Origin: Lethocerus indicus
Taxonomy: Eukaryota; Arthropoda; Insecta; Hemiptera; Belostomatidae
DNA length: 64,000 nt
Direction: 5' to 3'
Assembly (NCBI GenBank): GCA_019843655.1
Contig: JACDQD010000001.1
Span: 42,910,230 to 42,974,229 of the forward strand
The translations under genes and the position numbers were made by a program. Under the pieces are notes generated by a model that saw only the letters and a list, made by a program, of their open reading frames with translations, was not told where the DNA came from and made no database searches. This document shows positions 51,201 to 64,000 of the stretch, in pieces. How positions within the stretch are numbered: the stretch's first letter is position 1; each line of letters opens with the position of its first letter.

Positions 51201-52624
51201 ATTTTAATAGTTACAGTAGCCATTCAGTATTCAGGAATGCCATGGAAAAGTTACCTGCACTTATCTGCCGTTAAATTCCTACTGTGATAAACCTGCCACA
51301 GTGACATTAGTGCATTAAATAACAATTTTGAATGTGGAACGAATTCTTCTGACAGTTTTTTCATTGGTGGATCATAATCCATTATCATCTGTCCAAGCCT
51401 TGGAAAACTATGGTCACTACAAAACAAACCAAATGATTAAAAAATAAACAAGTTAAGATAACTACACTTTTATTGAAAAAATACCTTATATTATGTCACA
51501 CCTTTGATTATGCATCATTTCATGAGCTGCATTGAACAATCCTAAAACTGCTTTTCTATCATCAACTCTTGACAAAAGAATCATTAACGTCACATAGGTA
51601 ACACAAAGATCTAAATATGCCTTAGTGAGATCAAAATTCAAAGTCTGCAAAACAAATAAACCAATACTACTATTAATAATGATAAATAGTAATATAATTT
51701 TGTTGTTTCAATGTTTTAATTATGGATTTCAAATTGAACTTAGGTAGAATAAGCTCAATTTTATGACATTATAAAGCAACATTAAAATACAAAAACAATT
51801 ATAAAGAAACTTACAATATCCAAAAGTACTTGGCAAGCATCCATTGTAGTAAGCAGTTCACAAACACAATCTTTGAATTCTAATAAATCAACAAATGTAT
51901 AATAGTAGAGAGATAATGATTTTATTATTTCACTCCTAATTGGTGAGATGGCTTGCAGCTAGATAAAAATGTAAAGTTGAAGGTCAGATTCACAATAATA
52001 ATACAAGTAACAGCTAAAAACCTAAGTTAACACAATATCAATATAATAAAATTGTAGTAAACTATAAATTTTAATTTTTATCATTATGATTAATCATTTC
52101 TGATTAACGTTTACTGAATAACTAATGGAAGCTTTTTTAAAGCTTTTTTCGGGGGGGCTTTCAAAAACTTACACCACAGCATAATACAGATTCCAGAACT
52201 TACCCCTTTAATGTCAATGTTTGGAAATCTTCGGATAATATATTTAATTGAAGACTCGAGAGATTTATCGGAAAGAAACCCTGGTTTTGACTTAGCATCG
52301 CCACATGCCTAAAAATAAATCACTAAATGAATAAAGAAGAAATGCAGAAGATGTTCATTTATACTTCAAATGTCAGAAATGAAAGTACTTATATCACATA
52401 ATAAACAGTGGATTGATTCAAAGAAAAGTGCATCAATAAATAAAGAATAATAAATACAAGTGAAAATTAAAGTGATAGTTTGTAGGTAAAACTTGTCAAA
52501 GACAGTTAATATTTCTCACCTTTTTGATATTGTAAATTCTTGTCAATATCCCAACACCTCTATCATGTATTAAAATCAGCTTTTCAGCTAATTTCCTTTG
52601 GGTAGGTACAAGAGGTCTGGCCAT
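44921..52624 (-). CDS. Hem: Hem / NCK-associated protein 1 (WAVE complex subunit), 23 coding exons
   Basis: Membrane-linked subunit of the five-part WAVE regulatory complex (with Sra-1/CYFIP, WAVE/SCAR, Abi and HSPC300), which relays Rac signals to Arp2/3 actin nucleation. Coding exons, in transcript order: 52520-52624, 52204-52308, 51815-51958, 51502-51644, 51255-51416, 50915-51030, 50505-50715, 49992-50088, 49722-49884, 49460-49633, 49168-49372, 48736-48868, 48397-48516, 48126-48262, 47503-47750, 47310-47412, 46994-47222, 46797-46890, 46349-46509, 45982-46066, 45681-45904, 45118-45207, 44921-45034. They sum to 3,363 bases in one frame: 1,120 residues, against 1,126-1,128 usual for the family. 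Family-typical blocks include [20 protein letters not shown] at the start, [44 protein letters not shown] and [19 protein letters not shown] near the end. The start ATG has a good AAAATGG context. Donors after exons 17 and 19 are unusual (GTTGCT), and the exon 19/20 join is about three residues shorter than in relatives, so that border is the least certain. Confidence 0.96.
45236..45294. repeat. (CATA)n(TA)n microsatellite in a Hem intron
   Basis: Lies in intron 21 of Hem, between exons 45681-45904 and 45118-45207. Likely to vary in length. Confidence 0.95.
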
Positions 52625-53770
52625 TTTTATAACTAAATCTTGCAACCTAAATTATTCAAAAACTCATCGCAGTCTAAACAGATTCACGCGAAATTGAGAT
52701 TCAATAGCCCGTAGAACAATCAGGATACTAGACAAGAAAACGCACCTAATATTCTTCAATAGCCATAGCGGTTAAAACGTCCGTTACAATTAAAACGATA
52801 TATTTAAAACTCTATTACTAAAAATTAAACAATTATCAAGACGAAAACACTCCCTTCAAACAGGCGTGGCACAGTGTTGCTAACTAAAGGAAAGATAACG
52901 AATTATCTCTTGTATATCAGTTGTCCGTATCTGCCCATCGATATAAATTAAACATTAAATGAGAGTTTTTAAATAGTAATGGCAAAAATTTAAAAAATAT
53001 ATTGCGATTTTTCAAATATAGAAGAATAGAATGAATATAGAAAACGCCGAAGAAGGAAAATTGCTTGTTCCATATGGCATCTTATACTTTCGGAAATAGA
53101 GTAGAGATACAATTTAGATACCTTCTGTGCTTTTGAACAATTTAAGTATTCAAAAATAAGTTTTAGAATGTTGACAGAGAAAAGTTCATAAATAAAGTAA
53201 TGCAAGACTAAACCAGGGCCAGTGTTATGTACTAAAAAAGGCTCATATTCAATTCATTGCACTTTTCAAACATGTACTTGACTGATTTTCAGGTAATCTG
53301 AATAATTTAGAATTATTATTGCATGAAAACACGTCTTATATTGAGAAAATGCCTTAACTCTTGAGAGAAAATTTACACTAGCCCCATTTAAAATATTCAA
53401 TTATAGATAATATTGAGCGTGAAGCATTATTACCAATTTATTGTTATATATATCATGGATATAATGGTGGAACCAACGTTTGACCATTCATATTTCCTGA
53501 TAAGATTATAATGAACACTCTTTTTTATTCAAATATAAGTTGAAATTAACAACAATTTTTAAAGTTTTATTTTTTTGTAATTTGAATATTGCTAAATTAA
53601 AGTTAACTTATCCTCGACCGAATGGCCACTAGTAGTTTAGTACAGATTGAGATTTTTATTTATTAGCAGAAATATTTTTGTTTGCCACTATTATAAATGA
53701 TTGGAGATTTCAAACATTTATTATAAATGAAATATTTTAACGTTTTTAAATTATTTTAAAATATCGAACA
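52625..53770. other. Hem 5' flank
   Basis: On the minus strand upstream of the Hem ATG, 'attag|gtgcgtt' (near 52746) and 'cttgtctag' (near 52730) could be the ends of a very short UTR intron, but this is weak. 'catcgatata' near 52938 resembles a DRE-type promoter element. The minus frame at 52990-53205 is not recognised. No transcription start can be fixed. Confidence 0.3.
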
Positions 53771-53771
53771 A

Positions 53772-53871
<100 letters not shown>

Positions 53872-54495
53872 GGTGATATTTCTTACTGCCCTTTGTTATT
53901 CTCTTTTATTATTAAACGTACTTAAAAGTTATCAGAAATATGTTACAACTACAATTTTAACGAAGCTGGTTTAATTAGGCATCCTTGTCCTTAAACTGCA
54001 TTAATATCAAGGACAAAGAAAATTACTTTTATATAGAAGTTATATTTTTTACCAGATCTTAGACAATTAGATACATATTTTTATTAGGTTTTAAATAGTA
54101 ATTAAAGTAGGTTTGAATTATTTTTAAACAAGTTGTATATTTTTAACATTTGGTCAGGTTCCTTTTGTCAACAAGCTTACAGCTGTTCGTTGACGTTTTT
54201 AGGATGGTTCTTATGATGATATGATACATAAGTTTAAGCGTACGTTATAGAGGTGTGGGTTACGAGATTTTGTATTATTGAGTTCCTTTATAGTTACAAA
54301 TTACAAGAATGTTTTACTGGTGAGAGTAATACAGATCATTTCATAATGGAAAAAGAATCCACATTATATACCGAATTCGAAAATCACTATATACTAAACA
54401 TCGACTTTTCTCTTCGAAGATAGCATTTTTGGATTAGATACTGAATCACCAAAGAATTCATTTACGATTTATTAAAAAGTACTTAATTAATTGAG

Positions 54496-55738
54496 GTAAG
54501 TGTGTCTGACAAAAGTATGTTACCATTTCCTTCAATCCAACTTGATGTATCTTGTTCAGTTTAAAATGTTTAATGTCAATTATGAAGTTACCTTGGGATG
54601 TTATATTAAATTAAGTATTAGCTCTAGCTTTTATAGCTGTATTTCTAAAATCATCTTAAACTGACTGATAATACTCTCAGTGTTTTGTTTTCAGCTTATT
54701 GAAGTAGTGTTCAATAGAATGGATACAATATGCATGAAACTCTGTTAACAGGTTTTTCATTTGACACAATAAGGTTTACATTGTTTTTTCATATCAATCA
54801 AATTTGGGGGTCAAAAATTATGAAGTAATTTGAGTACATGCTGCATGTGTTTGTAAAAGATTGACATATAGTATTCAAAAGGTCAATAGAAATTATTGAG
54901 CCTATTTGCTTACAGCATTTTGTGTGAATTTTTTTAATATTAAAGTTGGTCTGATCATATGTTATAATTGTACTTAAAATATTAATGTGAATTTGGTAAA
55001 TATTTCAAGTTTCACTGCTGGCATAATTTAAATAAACTAATATTGTATCATAAACTAGATGTGTGTAAATCTAATGTATAAATAAATATAAAATCTCATA
55101 AGGAACTATTGTCACTCTAGAAAACGGGCTTGACTATTTCAATAAGTGAATTTGTGAATATTCCAAATAGAGCTGGTTATTATTTTTATTTTTAGTTATT
55201 GAAAATGTTAATATTTGTACCAGAAGGTAACACTAAATACAGTTATTGGAATAAATATAGTTATTTGAAATTATTCATATTGTAATAAGTGTAGCTATGG
55301 TGGCATCATAATTAAGACATCTAAACATTGTATGTCATAAGATTCATATAATCTGCTTCGCAAGATTTATTGATTAAGAAAACCAGAATGTGAAAAAGTA
55401 GGAAGATCAAAGAAAACAAGTTCACTTCTAAGATAGAGTTTAGATAATTTAAATATTTGAAGACAAAATCATATTTCACTTCAGTGGACTTTGACTACAC
55501 GTTTACCCAAACATTATTTAGAAGTGAGTTAATACCGTACATTTTACAAAATTAATTCTCACATACTTATCCAAAAGTCAGAATATTTCAAGGATTTGTT
55601 GTGCATCATCAGTTTATTCTTCTTGAACTACATTTTGACATATTTTAAAATTGTAATTTTTTGTTGAAATTAAGTGCACCCTATTGTATATCCATAACAC
55701 AACCAGTGCTTTTAAACCAGATATTGTATACTTTGTAG
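54496..55738 (+). other. Probable 5' UTR intron of ari-2
   Basis: A strong donor, 'attgag|gtaagtgtg', ends a possible exon at 54495. A good acceptor, 'actttgtag', ends at 55738, directly before the ari-2 ATG. If both are used the first exon is non-coding and the start codon opens exon 2. The upstream border of exon 1 is unknown; 54.2-54.4 kb has a somewhat higher GC content than its surroundings. Confidence 0.45.
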
Positions 55739-58700
55739 ATGTCTGGAGAAGAAGACTCTGATATGTATTATTCTGATGATGATTGTGGTTATGATGACTA
55801 TTATAATATGGGAGAAGATTGTGATGGTGATCAACTTGATTATCGAACCAGTGATCCTGAGTATTTCGCGTATGAATGTCTCAGAGTAGAGGAAGTTGAG
55901 AGGCTTCTTAATGAATCAATTGAAGCTTTAAGTGATGCACTTCAGGTTTGTAGCTTACAACCTCTGTAGAAAATGTTTAGTATGTGACATTAAATGTTGA
56001 ATATTATGTGTAGCACAGCATAAAAACATATCTATGAGCAAAATATAAAGTATTGTTTTTGCAGTGAAATTAAAATTACAATTATTTTAGTGAAAGTAGA
56101 AAAGGATTACTGTTAATAGTTATGTGTTAGTTTACTTACATTTTTCGCATTAAATTATTTAAAATTGTAGTGGCATGTTGTATAATATAAATGTCATTTA
56201 CTTTTTTCTTTAAGCTACTCTCTTTTACATTAGCAGTGTTTAAATTTCACTTTACAAAAATGGTAACTAATCATTACTTTCCTCATTATTATCATCAGAT
56301 TTGTCCTTGACTACCAGATTTAATATAACCACCCCAAATTTTATTAATGTAACATTAATTTTATAAATATGCATGACATTTAATTGACTCTTTGGATATG
56401 ACTGGGTTTTATCCCAATGAAAACCTATTAAGATAATAACAATAAGTTTGTACAGTACAGAAATATTTTCTGTATTTGTGATAAATGAAATTTACGTCTC
56501 TCTAAAACATAATATATTTGGATCATTTGGAATTATATTTAAATGTTTTTATTTTTGGAACATAACATTTCAATAGATATAGAGTTCTTAATATTGTAGG
56601 ATTGTTATAAATAACATTACTCTCATAAAAGTGTAAATTAAACTGTTGTACATTTGAATTAGTAATATAATGAACATTCCAGATTACACCTTCCATTGCA
56701 AAAGTCGTGCTACATACAAATGAATGGGTTGTATCCCCTAGTTTATTAGCTAATAATAAATGCAATAATGATTGGACTCAGTATCTCTTTGGCTGTCGAA
56801 AACCATCTCATTTGGATTTCATTGGTAACAAGTTATGTTGTCCTGTATGCTTAGTCCCATCAGTAACAGAAAAATTCAGTAATCTTGCTTGTGGACATCT
56901 TTTCTGTAATGATTGTTGGGCTATGCACTTTGAAGTACAGATAACACAAGGGATATCTACTGGTAAGATATGTAATTACTGATGTATGGTTTTTAATAAA
57001 TTATTTAATATGTTGCAATATTATTTTACAATTTTTGTTTTTCTCAGGAATATCATGTATGGCGCAGGACTGTGGACTCTTAACTCCAGAAGATTTTGTT
57101 CTTTCATTGTTAACTAGACCTCAGCTCAGAGAGAAGTATCAGGAATTTGCATTTAGAGATTATGTCAAAGCTCATCCGCATCTGCGGTTCTGCCCTGGTC
57201 CAAATTGTCATATAGTTCTACGTTCTAAAGAACCTAAAGCCAAAAGAGCTACATGTGATTACTGTAAAACATCATTCTGGTAAATAATTCTATTTCTTTT
57301 TATTGGAAATATAATTTCAAATTTCATAAAATGAATTATCTACAAAATTTAGGAAATGTACAGTTATTTCAATAAACAATGCAATGCGATTAAGGCAAGT
57401 GCAATTAAATAGTGGAAGTTTCATTATAGGTAAGTTGATGGGGTAACGAGATGTCAAAATACTGAGTGGTTAGCATAGTTGTTTTAAGCACTGTAGGGTA
57501 CTGATTTGATTTGGGCTAATGTTATGTTTTGGTTAAGTTATTGTTAAGTCTTGGTGTGCGTATGTATATAATATGGCAGTTGGTAGTTTTGGCTATGTGT
57601 GGTACTTTAATGGGTACTTAGATGTAAAAGTTAATACTGGCGAGGGGAAAGTAGCTTAAAAATAATAAAAACACAATTATATAATTAAAAATGTGTGATT
57701 TACATCATGATAATATTAATTACATGATGCTAATCAAATTTTATTTTTAGTTTTCGATGTGGAATGGAATATCATGCTCCAACAGATTGCCCAACTATCA
57801 AGAAATGGCTCACAAAATGTGCTGATGACAGTGAAACAGCAAATTACATCAGTGCTCACACAAAAGATGTAAATGTTTACAAGTACAGCACACCGTCCAT
57901 TTTATACTTGCCACTTCATTAATTTCTTCACTTGTTCCTTATAGTTAATAAATTTTTAACTTTTAATAATATTAGTTTTTAATGCTCTTTATTTTATTAA
58001 CAATTAGTTTTATTATGGAGGATGCAGGATCCTGTATATACACGATATGCATTGGACCCTGTAGTGAAGATGTCTGGTATCTTATCTAATGTTACAAATG
58101 TTAGACCTGTTTATAACAGTTACAAGAAAATAAATAATTACATATTGGGAAATAAATAAATAAATATATATATATGTAGTTATAAGTGATAAAAATACTG
58201 CCAAAAAAACAAATAAAAATATAGGTAATAAAAGAAGAGAAATATTTCATCATAAGTTTTATCATAAACTCAGGCTTTGTTAATATTATTTGATAGCTAC
58301 CACATTTTTAAATGACTTTATACATTCAATATTAATTATATTATTTTTATTGCCAGTGTCCTCGTTGTCACATATGTATTGAAAAAAATGGAGGTTGCAA
58401 TCATATGCAATGTTATAATTGTAAACATGACTTTTGTTGGATGTGCCTGGGTGATTGGAAATCACATGGTTCAGAATATTATGAATGTTCAAGATACAAG
58501 GAAAATCCCAATATTGTAAATGAATCAGTTCATGCACAAGCAAGAGAAGCACTAAAAAAATATCTGCATTATTATGAAAGGGTAAGAGATACTTGGAGGA
58601 AATGACATTTATATTTTAAAATAAATGAGAGCCTTTAAGTTGACCTATGAAGGGAATAAAAAATATTTATTATTTGTACATTTAGTGTTTTTGCTTGTGG

Positions 58701-59256
58701 AATAAACAGTTATCAATATAATTATGGTTATATTTCTTTACCCATTATTGTGATTTCAGTGGGAAAATCATTCGAAGAGCTTAAAACTAGAAGAACAAAC
58801 ATTAGAAAAAATTAAATCAAGAATTAATGTAAAGGTGATGACTGCTTCTGGTACCTGGATAGATTGGCAATATCTTATGGATGCAGCAGCCCTACTTGCA
58901 AAATGTAGATACACATTGCAGTATACCTACCCGTATGCATATTACATGGAGCCTGGCCCAAGGAAAGAACTAGTCAGTATCATTATTATTAATTGTTCAA
59001 CAATTTTTAAATTTAAAAAATATAATTTTTTCATGTAGTTGTTACTTATTAAATTACATTATTAAAGTATACAACTTCAATTAAATATTATTTCTTATAG
59101 TTCGAATATCAGCAAGCTCAGTTAGAGGCTGAAATCGAAAATTTATCGTGGAAAATTGAAAGAGCAGAAACAACAGACAGAGGCGACCTGGAAAACCAAA
59201 TAGACATAGCTGAAAAACGAAGAACAACATTACTAAAGGACTTTCTTGAGGTATGA
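55739..59256 (+). CDS. ari-2: ari-2 / ARIH2, RBR-type E3 ubiquitin ligase, 7 coding exons
   Basis: Takes ubiquitin from an E2 onto its own cysteine and passes it to substrate; the vertebrate protein works with neddylated CUL5 ligases. Coding exons: 55739-55945, 56683-56962, 57048-57279, 57751-57868, 58357-58581, 58760-58972, 59101-59250, all with GT-AG borders and joining in frame. Domains by residue: acidic N-terminus 1-40; UBA-like region about 40-100; RING1 about 122-171 (C122, C125, C139, H141, C144, C147); IBR about 193-265; RING2 from C280, with catalytic C293 in NGGCNHMQC and H295 two residues on; Ariadne domain to the end ([29 protein letters not shown]). If the last donor (59250/59251) is not spliced, the frame ends after one Val at TGA 59254-59256: 476 residues, against 493 in human ARIH2. 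A short extra last exon downstream is equally possible. The ATG is supported by the acidic start and by the acceptor just before it. Confidence 0.95.
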
Positions 59257-62200
59257 TACACAATGAAAGCATATCTCAGTGTATTCATTTGTTGTCAGTT
59301 ATGTTTTATTTCTAAAAGTTTTTGTAATTTCACACAGTGCTTAATTTTATCAGCAAATATTTGAAAAGCTGAACTTTTTCAGATTAAATTTGCCATATTA
59401 TTCTTTGGCAGTGAAACAAGTATTAAGCCAGATTATAGTGTGAATAGAGAGATATTGCAGTATTAATTTATTTTTTATGAGTTATGATTTATATAATTAT
59501 TTATACATTGAGACTGTTGGTCTGGTCTTATTAATAGCGTATATATCATTAGGTAAAAAATTCAATATTAATTTCTTTAAGTCTATTCTCCAGAAGGATA
59601 AATCATTTATATTATGTTAAAATTATTTAATATGAAAATGACAATTTAATTTAAAATTTAAAAAATTGGCAGCTTGGATAAACCAATGAATTTCTATAGC
59701 TTTGTGGTAGCCAAACATCTTCACTTAATAGGTTCAGAAAACATTTTAAAATATTATAGTTTACACGAGTCTCATACTAAAAATTGTCTGTCAGTGGTTC
59801 CAAAAATGGGGTCTGTAACATACTGGTTGGGGAACTGCAGTTGAAAATGTAAGCTAATGTGATGAATTTAAGTTTTGACTAATTTTGTTCGTTTTAAAAG
59901 GAATATATTTATTTCTAATTACCTGTGGATTCAAAATAATTCTTTTGGAATCTAAATCTTATGCAATATCTTTTGCAAAATAAATAAGTTTTTGCATCTT
60001 ATATGTATTCCTTATAAATTTCAAATTGTATTATGGAAGACTTGAAATATGCATTCATAAACAATTCCTAAATATGAGGTTAAGTCAAAAGTGATTATTC
60101 TAGTTCTACAGTTCCTAGGACGATGTTGCTTCCTCCAATCTTATGCGTTGTTCTCTATTTGATTCCTCCTTGTGTAGGGAGTCTGCCAGAATATTTCTCT
60201 TACAGAAGGAGGTCATCAAACTTGAGAAGCTTTGGAACCACTGTTTTTTGTGAATTAATTGTGCCAGTATATCAGTAAATGTTTCCATTTTATTATAGGT
60301 TGGATCTTCCAGATCATTATTATATCCTCTTAGTTAAGTTAGGTTTTTACTTTATTCAACTATGAAGTTTTTATTATACTATTACTATACTATTAATATA
60401 GTTGAAATAAATAATTAAGTGTACCTCAAAAACCAAGAACAATGAAATACAACTAACTATGCAATCACTTAATATAGGGAAGAAATTAATAGCTGCAAAA
60501 ACTTGTTTTTCCTTCCTCTTTGGCTACCACTGTTTTACTTTTGTTTTTATTAATTTTAATCTCAGGGAAAATAATTATCTAATGGATGTAAATTATTGCA
60601 GGATTATGCTTGCTATTTCATTTTTAAGAAATATTTTTTTTTTTTATGACATTTCAAGCTAATTATTCTTTTCTCAGTTTTATATAAAAAAACTGAATTG
60701 CATTGTTATAATGCATAATGCATGAATGGCTAATGCAATATTTAAATCACATTAACAAGAATTGAAATCTTGGCTTAATATTTTCCGTTTGAATTTAAAG
60801 AAACAATACACATGAATTGATTGCAATCATTATGATTTGAATATCAGATGAAACTTTATTAGATTGTGTTGGCTGTTTATGCTTCAGACTAATTATAAGT
60901 AGACATATTTAATGATTCTAATTTTGCCAATGTTGCCTATAATGCTGAATTAATTTTCAGTAGTATACATGATCCAGTTGAGATTCTAATTTGAGATAAT
61001 CTTAGGGAAACACAACCCGATTTAAGAATAGAACTGTTTAATTATAGTCATTACAGGTAGTCATATTTCAAGTTCATTTTATGTTATTACGTGTGACAAA
61101 ATGTAAAAAATTGAATATCAACCCTCTTGTAAAGGCATTATTTAAAAAAATAGTATTGAGCAAGTTTTTGAAATTGAAAACTCAGAGTAATACTTAATGA
61201 ATTAGAACTGTAAGACCGTACATAGTATACATGCCGTAGCCTGTACAGATTTCATTCCAATAATAATTAAAAATTTAAGAAATTAATTTATTGTCAGTGC
61301 TTAATGAATAACCTTATTTTATAGTTTAGATTGACCTGCAGTTTTTCTTTCTTCCTGATGTTATGTTATTCTTGTAAATTTTCATTGTTAGTTTAATGTA
61401 TCTAAAATATGTTTATATTCTATTTTTGTATTTTTAACCTTAAAAATGTTCTAAATGTATTGCTCACTCAAAGAATAGAAATGGTAGCAATATACTTAGA
61501 ACAGAGCTATTAGCACATTAGTACTTATAACTCTATAGAAGCACTATTTTGTTTTTTCTATTACAGATAAACAATGCATTTAATATCAAAATTATTGTTT
61601 TCTCTTTAAACATTTGCAATTATGCTTCATTAGTTCCAACAATTTAGCACACATTTTCATTTACTAGTAATTACTTTATTAGGTAATTCTCAACATGGTG
61701 TTTAAATGAGTATATGTAAATATAACTAAATTTCAATTGCATTTTAGTTATACATTAAAGAACAAGTTCACATAGTATCCATTATGGGATAAGTAATTAG
61801 TATAACCTTGTAAGAAACAGGCTCAAGAATCCTGCTTAATGAATGTATAAGCTGATTGCTACCAGTTATGAAAAGAACTGTTATTTGGTTTATTGTTGGT
61901 ACTTCATTACCCCAATAATAAATTATTTATGGAGGTAATGACGGAGGTTGCAAATGAACTTATATGAAGTTCTGAAAGTTCTTCACTTTATTAGGCTTTA
62001 TTGTCATTGTCTAGGTACTGTTTCTTTCTGATATTAGGTAATAGTAAGGCTAATATTCTGAAATTAGGAAGTATGTATATTTTGCTAAATTCATACAGAA
62101 GTAAAAATTAATGAATAAGGCACTTGTTGGCTAAATGTTATGAGAATATCAACTGCTTTGCAGAACAAAGTGTAGTGTGCTAATTTTCTTGGTATTGGTT

Positions 62201-64000
62201 CAGAAAATGATGAATATTAGAAACTAATGAATTGAATTCTAGTAAGTATAATAATTATGATAGGGCAACTTATCATCTTGGTTGTGTCTCATAAAATCTT
62301 TGAGGTATTAGCTTATTTTCATTCACTATATTAATTTTCAGTTTTAAAATCTTTTTTCATTTGCAATTTTGTTAGTGAATTGGAACAGTACGCTTAAGTT
62401 GGTTATACTTTTGAAAGTATATTGTAATTTATGAATTTATTATAGACAATTATAAATGTCTTTGTTTAATAAATAATTTATTTTATAATATTCAAAAATT
62501 TAAATATTATCAATCATGAATTGGATAATTTGCTTAAAACATAATTTATCACACATGCTTGTATAATGTGTGCTAAGTATAGATTTTTGAATGAAAGGTT
62601 TGCATTGAGCAGTAACCTTAATTTAAGTGTTACCCTGAACTTGTACACTGCTAATAAGGTAACTTATTTCATTGCAAGCAATTATTGTAACTCGTTCTAA
62701 ATATTATTTCTTTATTGTAAAATTCAAAATAATTATTTAGAAACTATCTTTATTTGGGGTGTTTACTTTTGTAACAGACTATGTCGTAATGCTGGTAAAT
62801 GAATTTTATGTAAATGTAGTGGAGTTTAATTAAGCATTTTACTAGATTGTCTTGGAATCAGCATGAACAATTGTTTCCCCTGATTTAAAGATGTGTGTAT
62901 ATGTATGTTTTTGTATGTATACATACATATACATATATAGTATACACATTTAATTGAATTATAGTTGATTATTTATTATGTTATTTATTCTCTTAATGTC
63001 ATCAAATTAACTGTTTGGTTTTATTAAGAAGTTTCCCCTGCACCGTTATTTTTCTCTAGAGTTGCACCAAAAAATGGATTTAATACTTAAAAACATCATT
63101 ACAGAGATATTGTAAGCACTAGTAGTAGATGTCAGTGATTTTTAATTACTCTCATGTTGTGAAATGCATTGAACATAATTTATGCTGTATTTTAGGTTAT
63201 ACTTAAAATAGAATTTTGTTCAATAAATTTCATTTATCATATTTATGAAATAGATATTGTCAAGTAAGAACACCATAGGTGTATTAAGCCAGTGAATTCA
63301 TATTTTATAACATGCCTTTTCTCTTTACTATAATACCTCATTTATTGAACAAAATCAGACTCCTGCATATTTTTTCCCTATAATATAATGCTGGAAAAAA
63401 TTAGACTTTTTTCTTCAAAGGAAAAAATAAGGAAGGAACACATTTTTAATAAACCAATCATGTATTCTTATCTATAGACATGTCCTAAATTGAATGAGGC
63501 TACTTTCAGGACTTAGGACTTATATTTTTGACAAAAAATATGTTATAATTACATCTGTAAAACCTACATAGTTAAGAACTGTTTAATGAGTGATTAGAAT
63601 GACACAAGTTCATTGTTATTTAATTTTTAACATGGTTTTTCTGAATGTTACAAAAGCAAAGAATGGTTATCATAGAAGAATATCCTATGTAATGTAATCA
63701 AATGGGCATAATTACATTCTCTCATTTAATTAAAATTGGTATTGTAGATATTTAAAATTTGTAAAAATAAGTATGGTTTTGAAACTCTTTGCTTAGTTAT
63801 TGATTTCATTCTAATTCAGTTTTCTTTGTCATTGTATTACTTTTATACTGTTCTTTTCATTATTGTTACTTTCTGTTTAATGAATGGCACATTTGATCAT
63901 AGCTTTCAGATTCTAAAATAAACTCAGGATTTTGATTCTAACTAAGCTGTAGAGTCATAATTAGGTTAACAATAGGTGTTCTGTCTTATATGTGTGGTAA
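59257..64000. other. AT-rich non-coding sequence after ari-2
   Basis: Only one open frame above 60 codons is present (60459-60662) and it has no recognised motif. CpG is very rare throughout. The stretch may be the ari-2 3' UTR, a last intron or intergenic DNA. AATAAA matches are numerous and not informative. A short alternating TA/CA stretch lies at 62896-62945. Confidence 0.45.

Noticed and set aside
60459..60662. 67-codon plus frame downstream of ari-2
   Set aside because: AT-rich, Phe-rich and isolated; it does not match the Ariadne family and has no conserved motif.

Overview
The window is nuclear DNA from an animal, most likely an insect. The evidence is two intron-rich genes whose encoded proteins I recognise, GT-AG introns, Jockey-type LINE tails, a mariner-type terminus, a U6 snRNA copy and long (TA)n microsatellites. 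I cannot name the species. No prokaryotic operon, CRISPR array or phage-like system is visible.

Region 1, about 1-44 kb, holds no convincing host gene. It is a graveyard of old transposable-element pieces and is moderately GC-rich with frequent CpG. Recognisable pieces are: a hAT transposase pseudogene (4.1-4.8 kb, minus); fragments of a Jockey-like LINE (8.7, 9.8-10.0, 18.3-18.7 and 20.2-20.6 kb); a lone mariner-like terminal repeat (10.05 kb); a U6 snRNA pseudogene (21.6 kb, minus); palindromic non-autonomous elements that I call family A (6.2, 14.5, 22.5, 33.5 and 42.3 kb); a dispersed repeat, family B (1.1, 16.0 and 34.0 kb); family C (3.1 and 28.4 kb); a fold-back element, family D (11.0-11.6, 37.0-37.3 and 40.5 kb); tRNA-like SINE pieces; and microsatellites. 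Family names are mine and rest on comparisons inside this window only.

Region 2, about 44-64 kb, is AT-rich and poor in CpG. It holds two complete or nearly complete host genes, head to head. On the minus strand is Hem (NCKAP1/Kette), a WAVE regulatory complex subunit. I resolve 23 coding exons from ATG at 52624 to stop at 44921, joining in frame to about 1,120 residues. On the plus strand, starting 3.1 kb away, is ari-2 (ARIH2), an RBR E3 ubiquitin ligase. I resolve seven coding exons (55739-59256, about 476 residues) with RING1, IBR, RING2 with its catalytic cysteine, and the Ariadne domain. A strong donor at 54495/54496 and an acceptor directly before the ari-2 ATG suggest a 5' UTR intron. 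From 59.3 kb to the end I see only AT-rich non-coding sequence, which could be the ari-2 3' UTR, a last intron or intergenic DNA.

The two genes have separate jobs: actin nucleation control through Arp2/3 for Hem, and ubiquitin transfer, in vertebrates with neddylated CUL5, for ari-2. Nothing in the sequence links them beyond their divergent arrangement. The sharpest large-scale feature is the change in composition near 44 kb.
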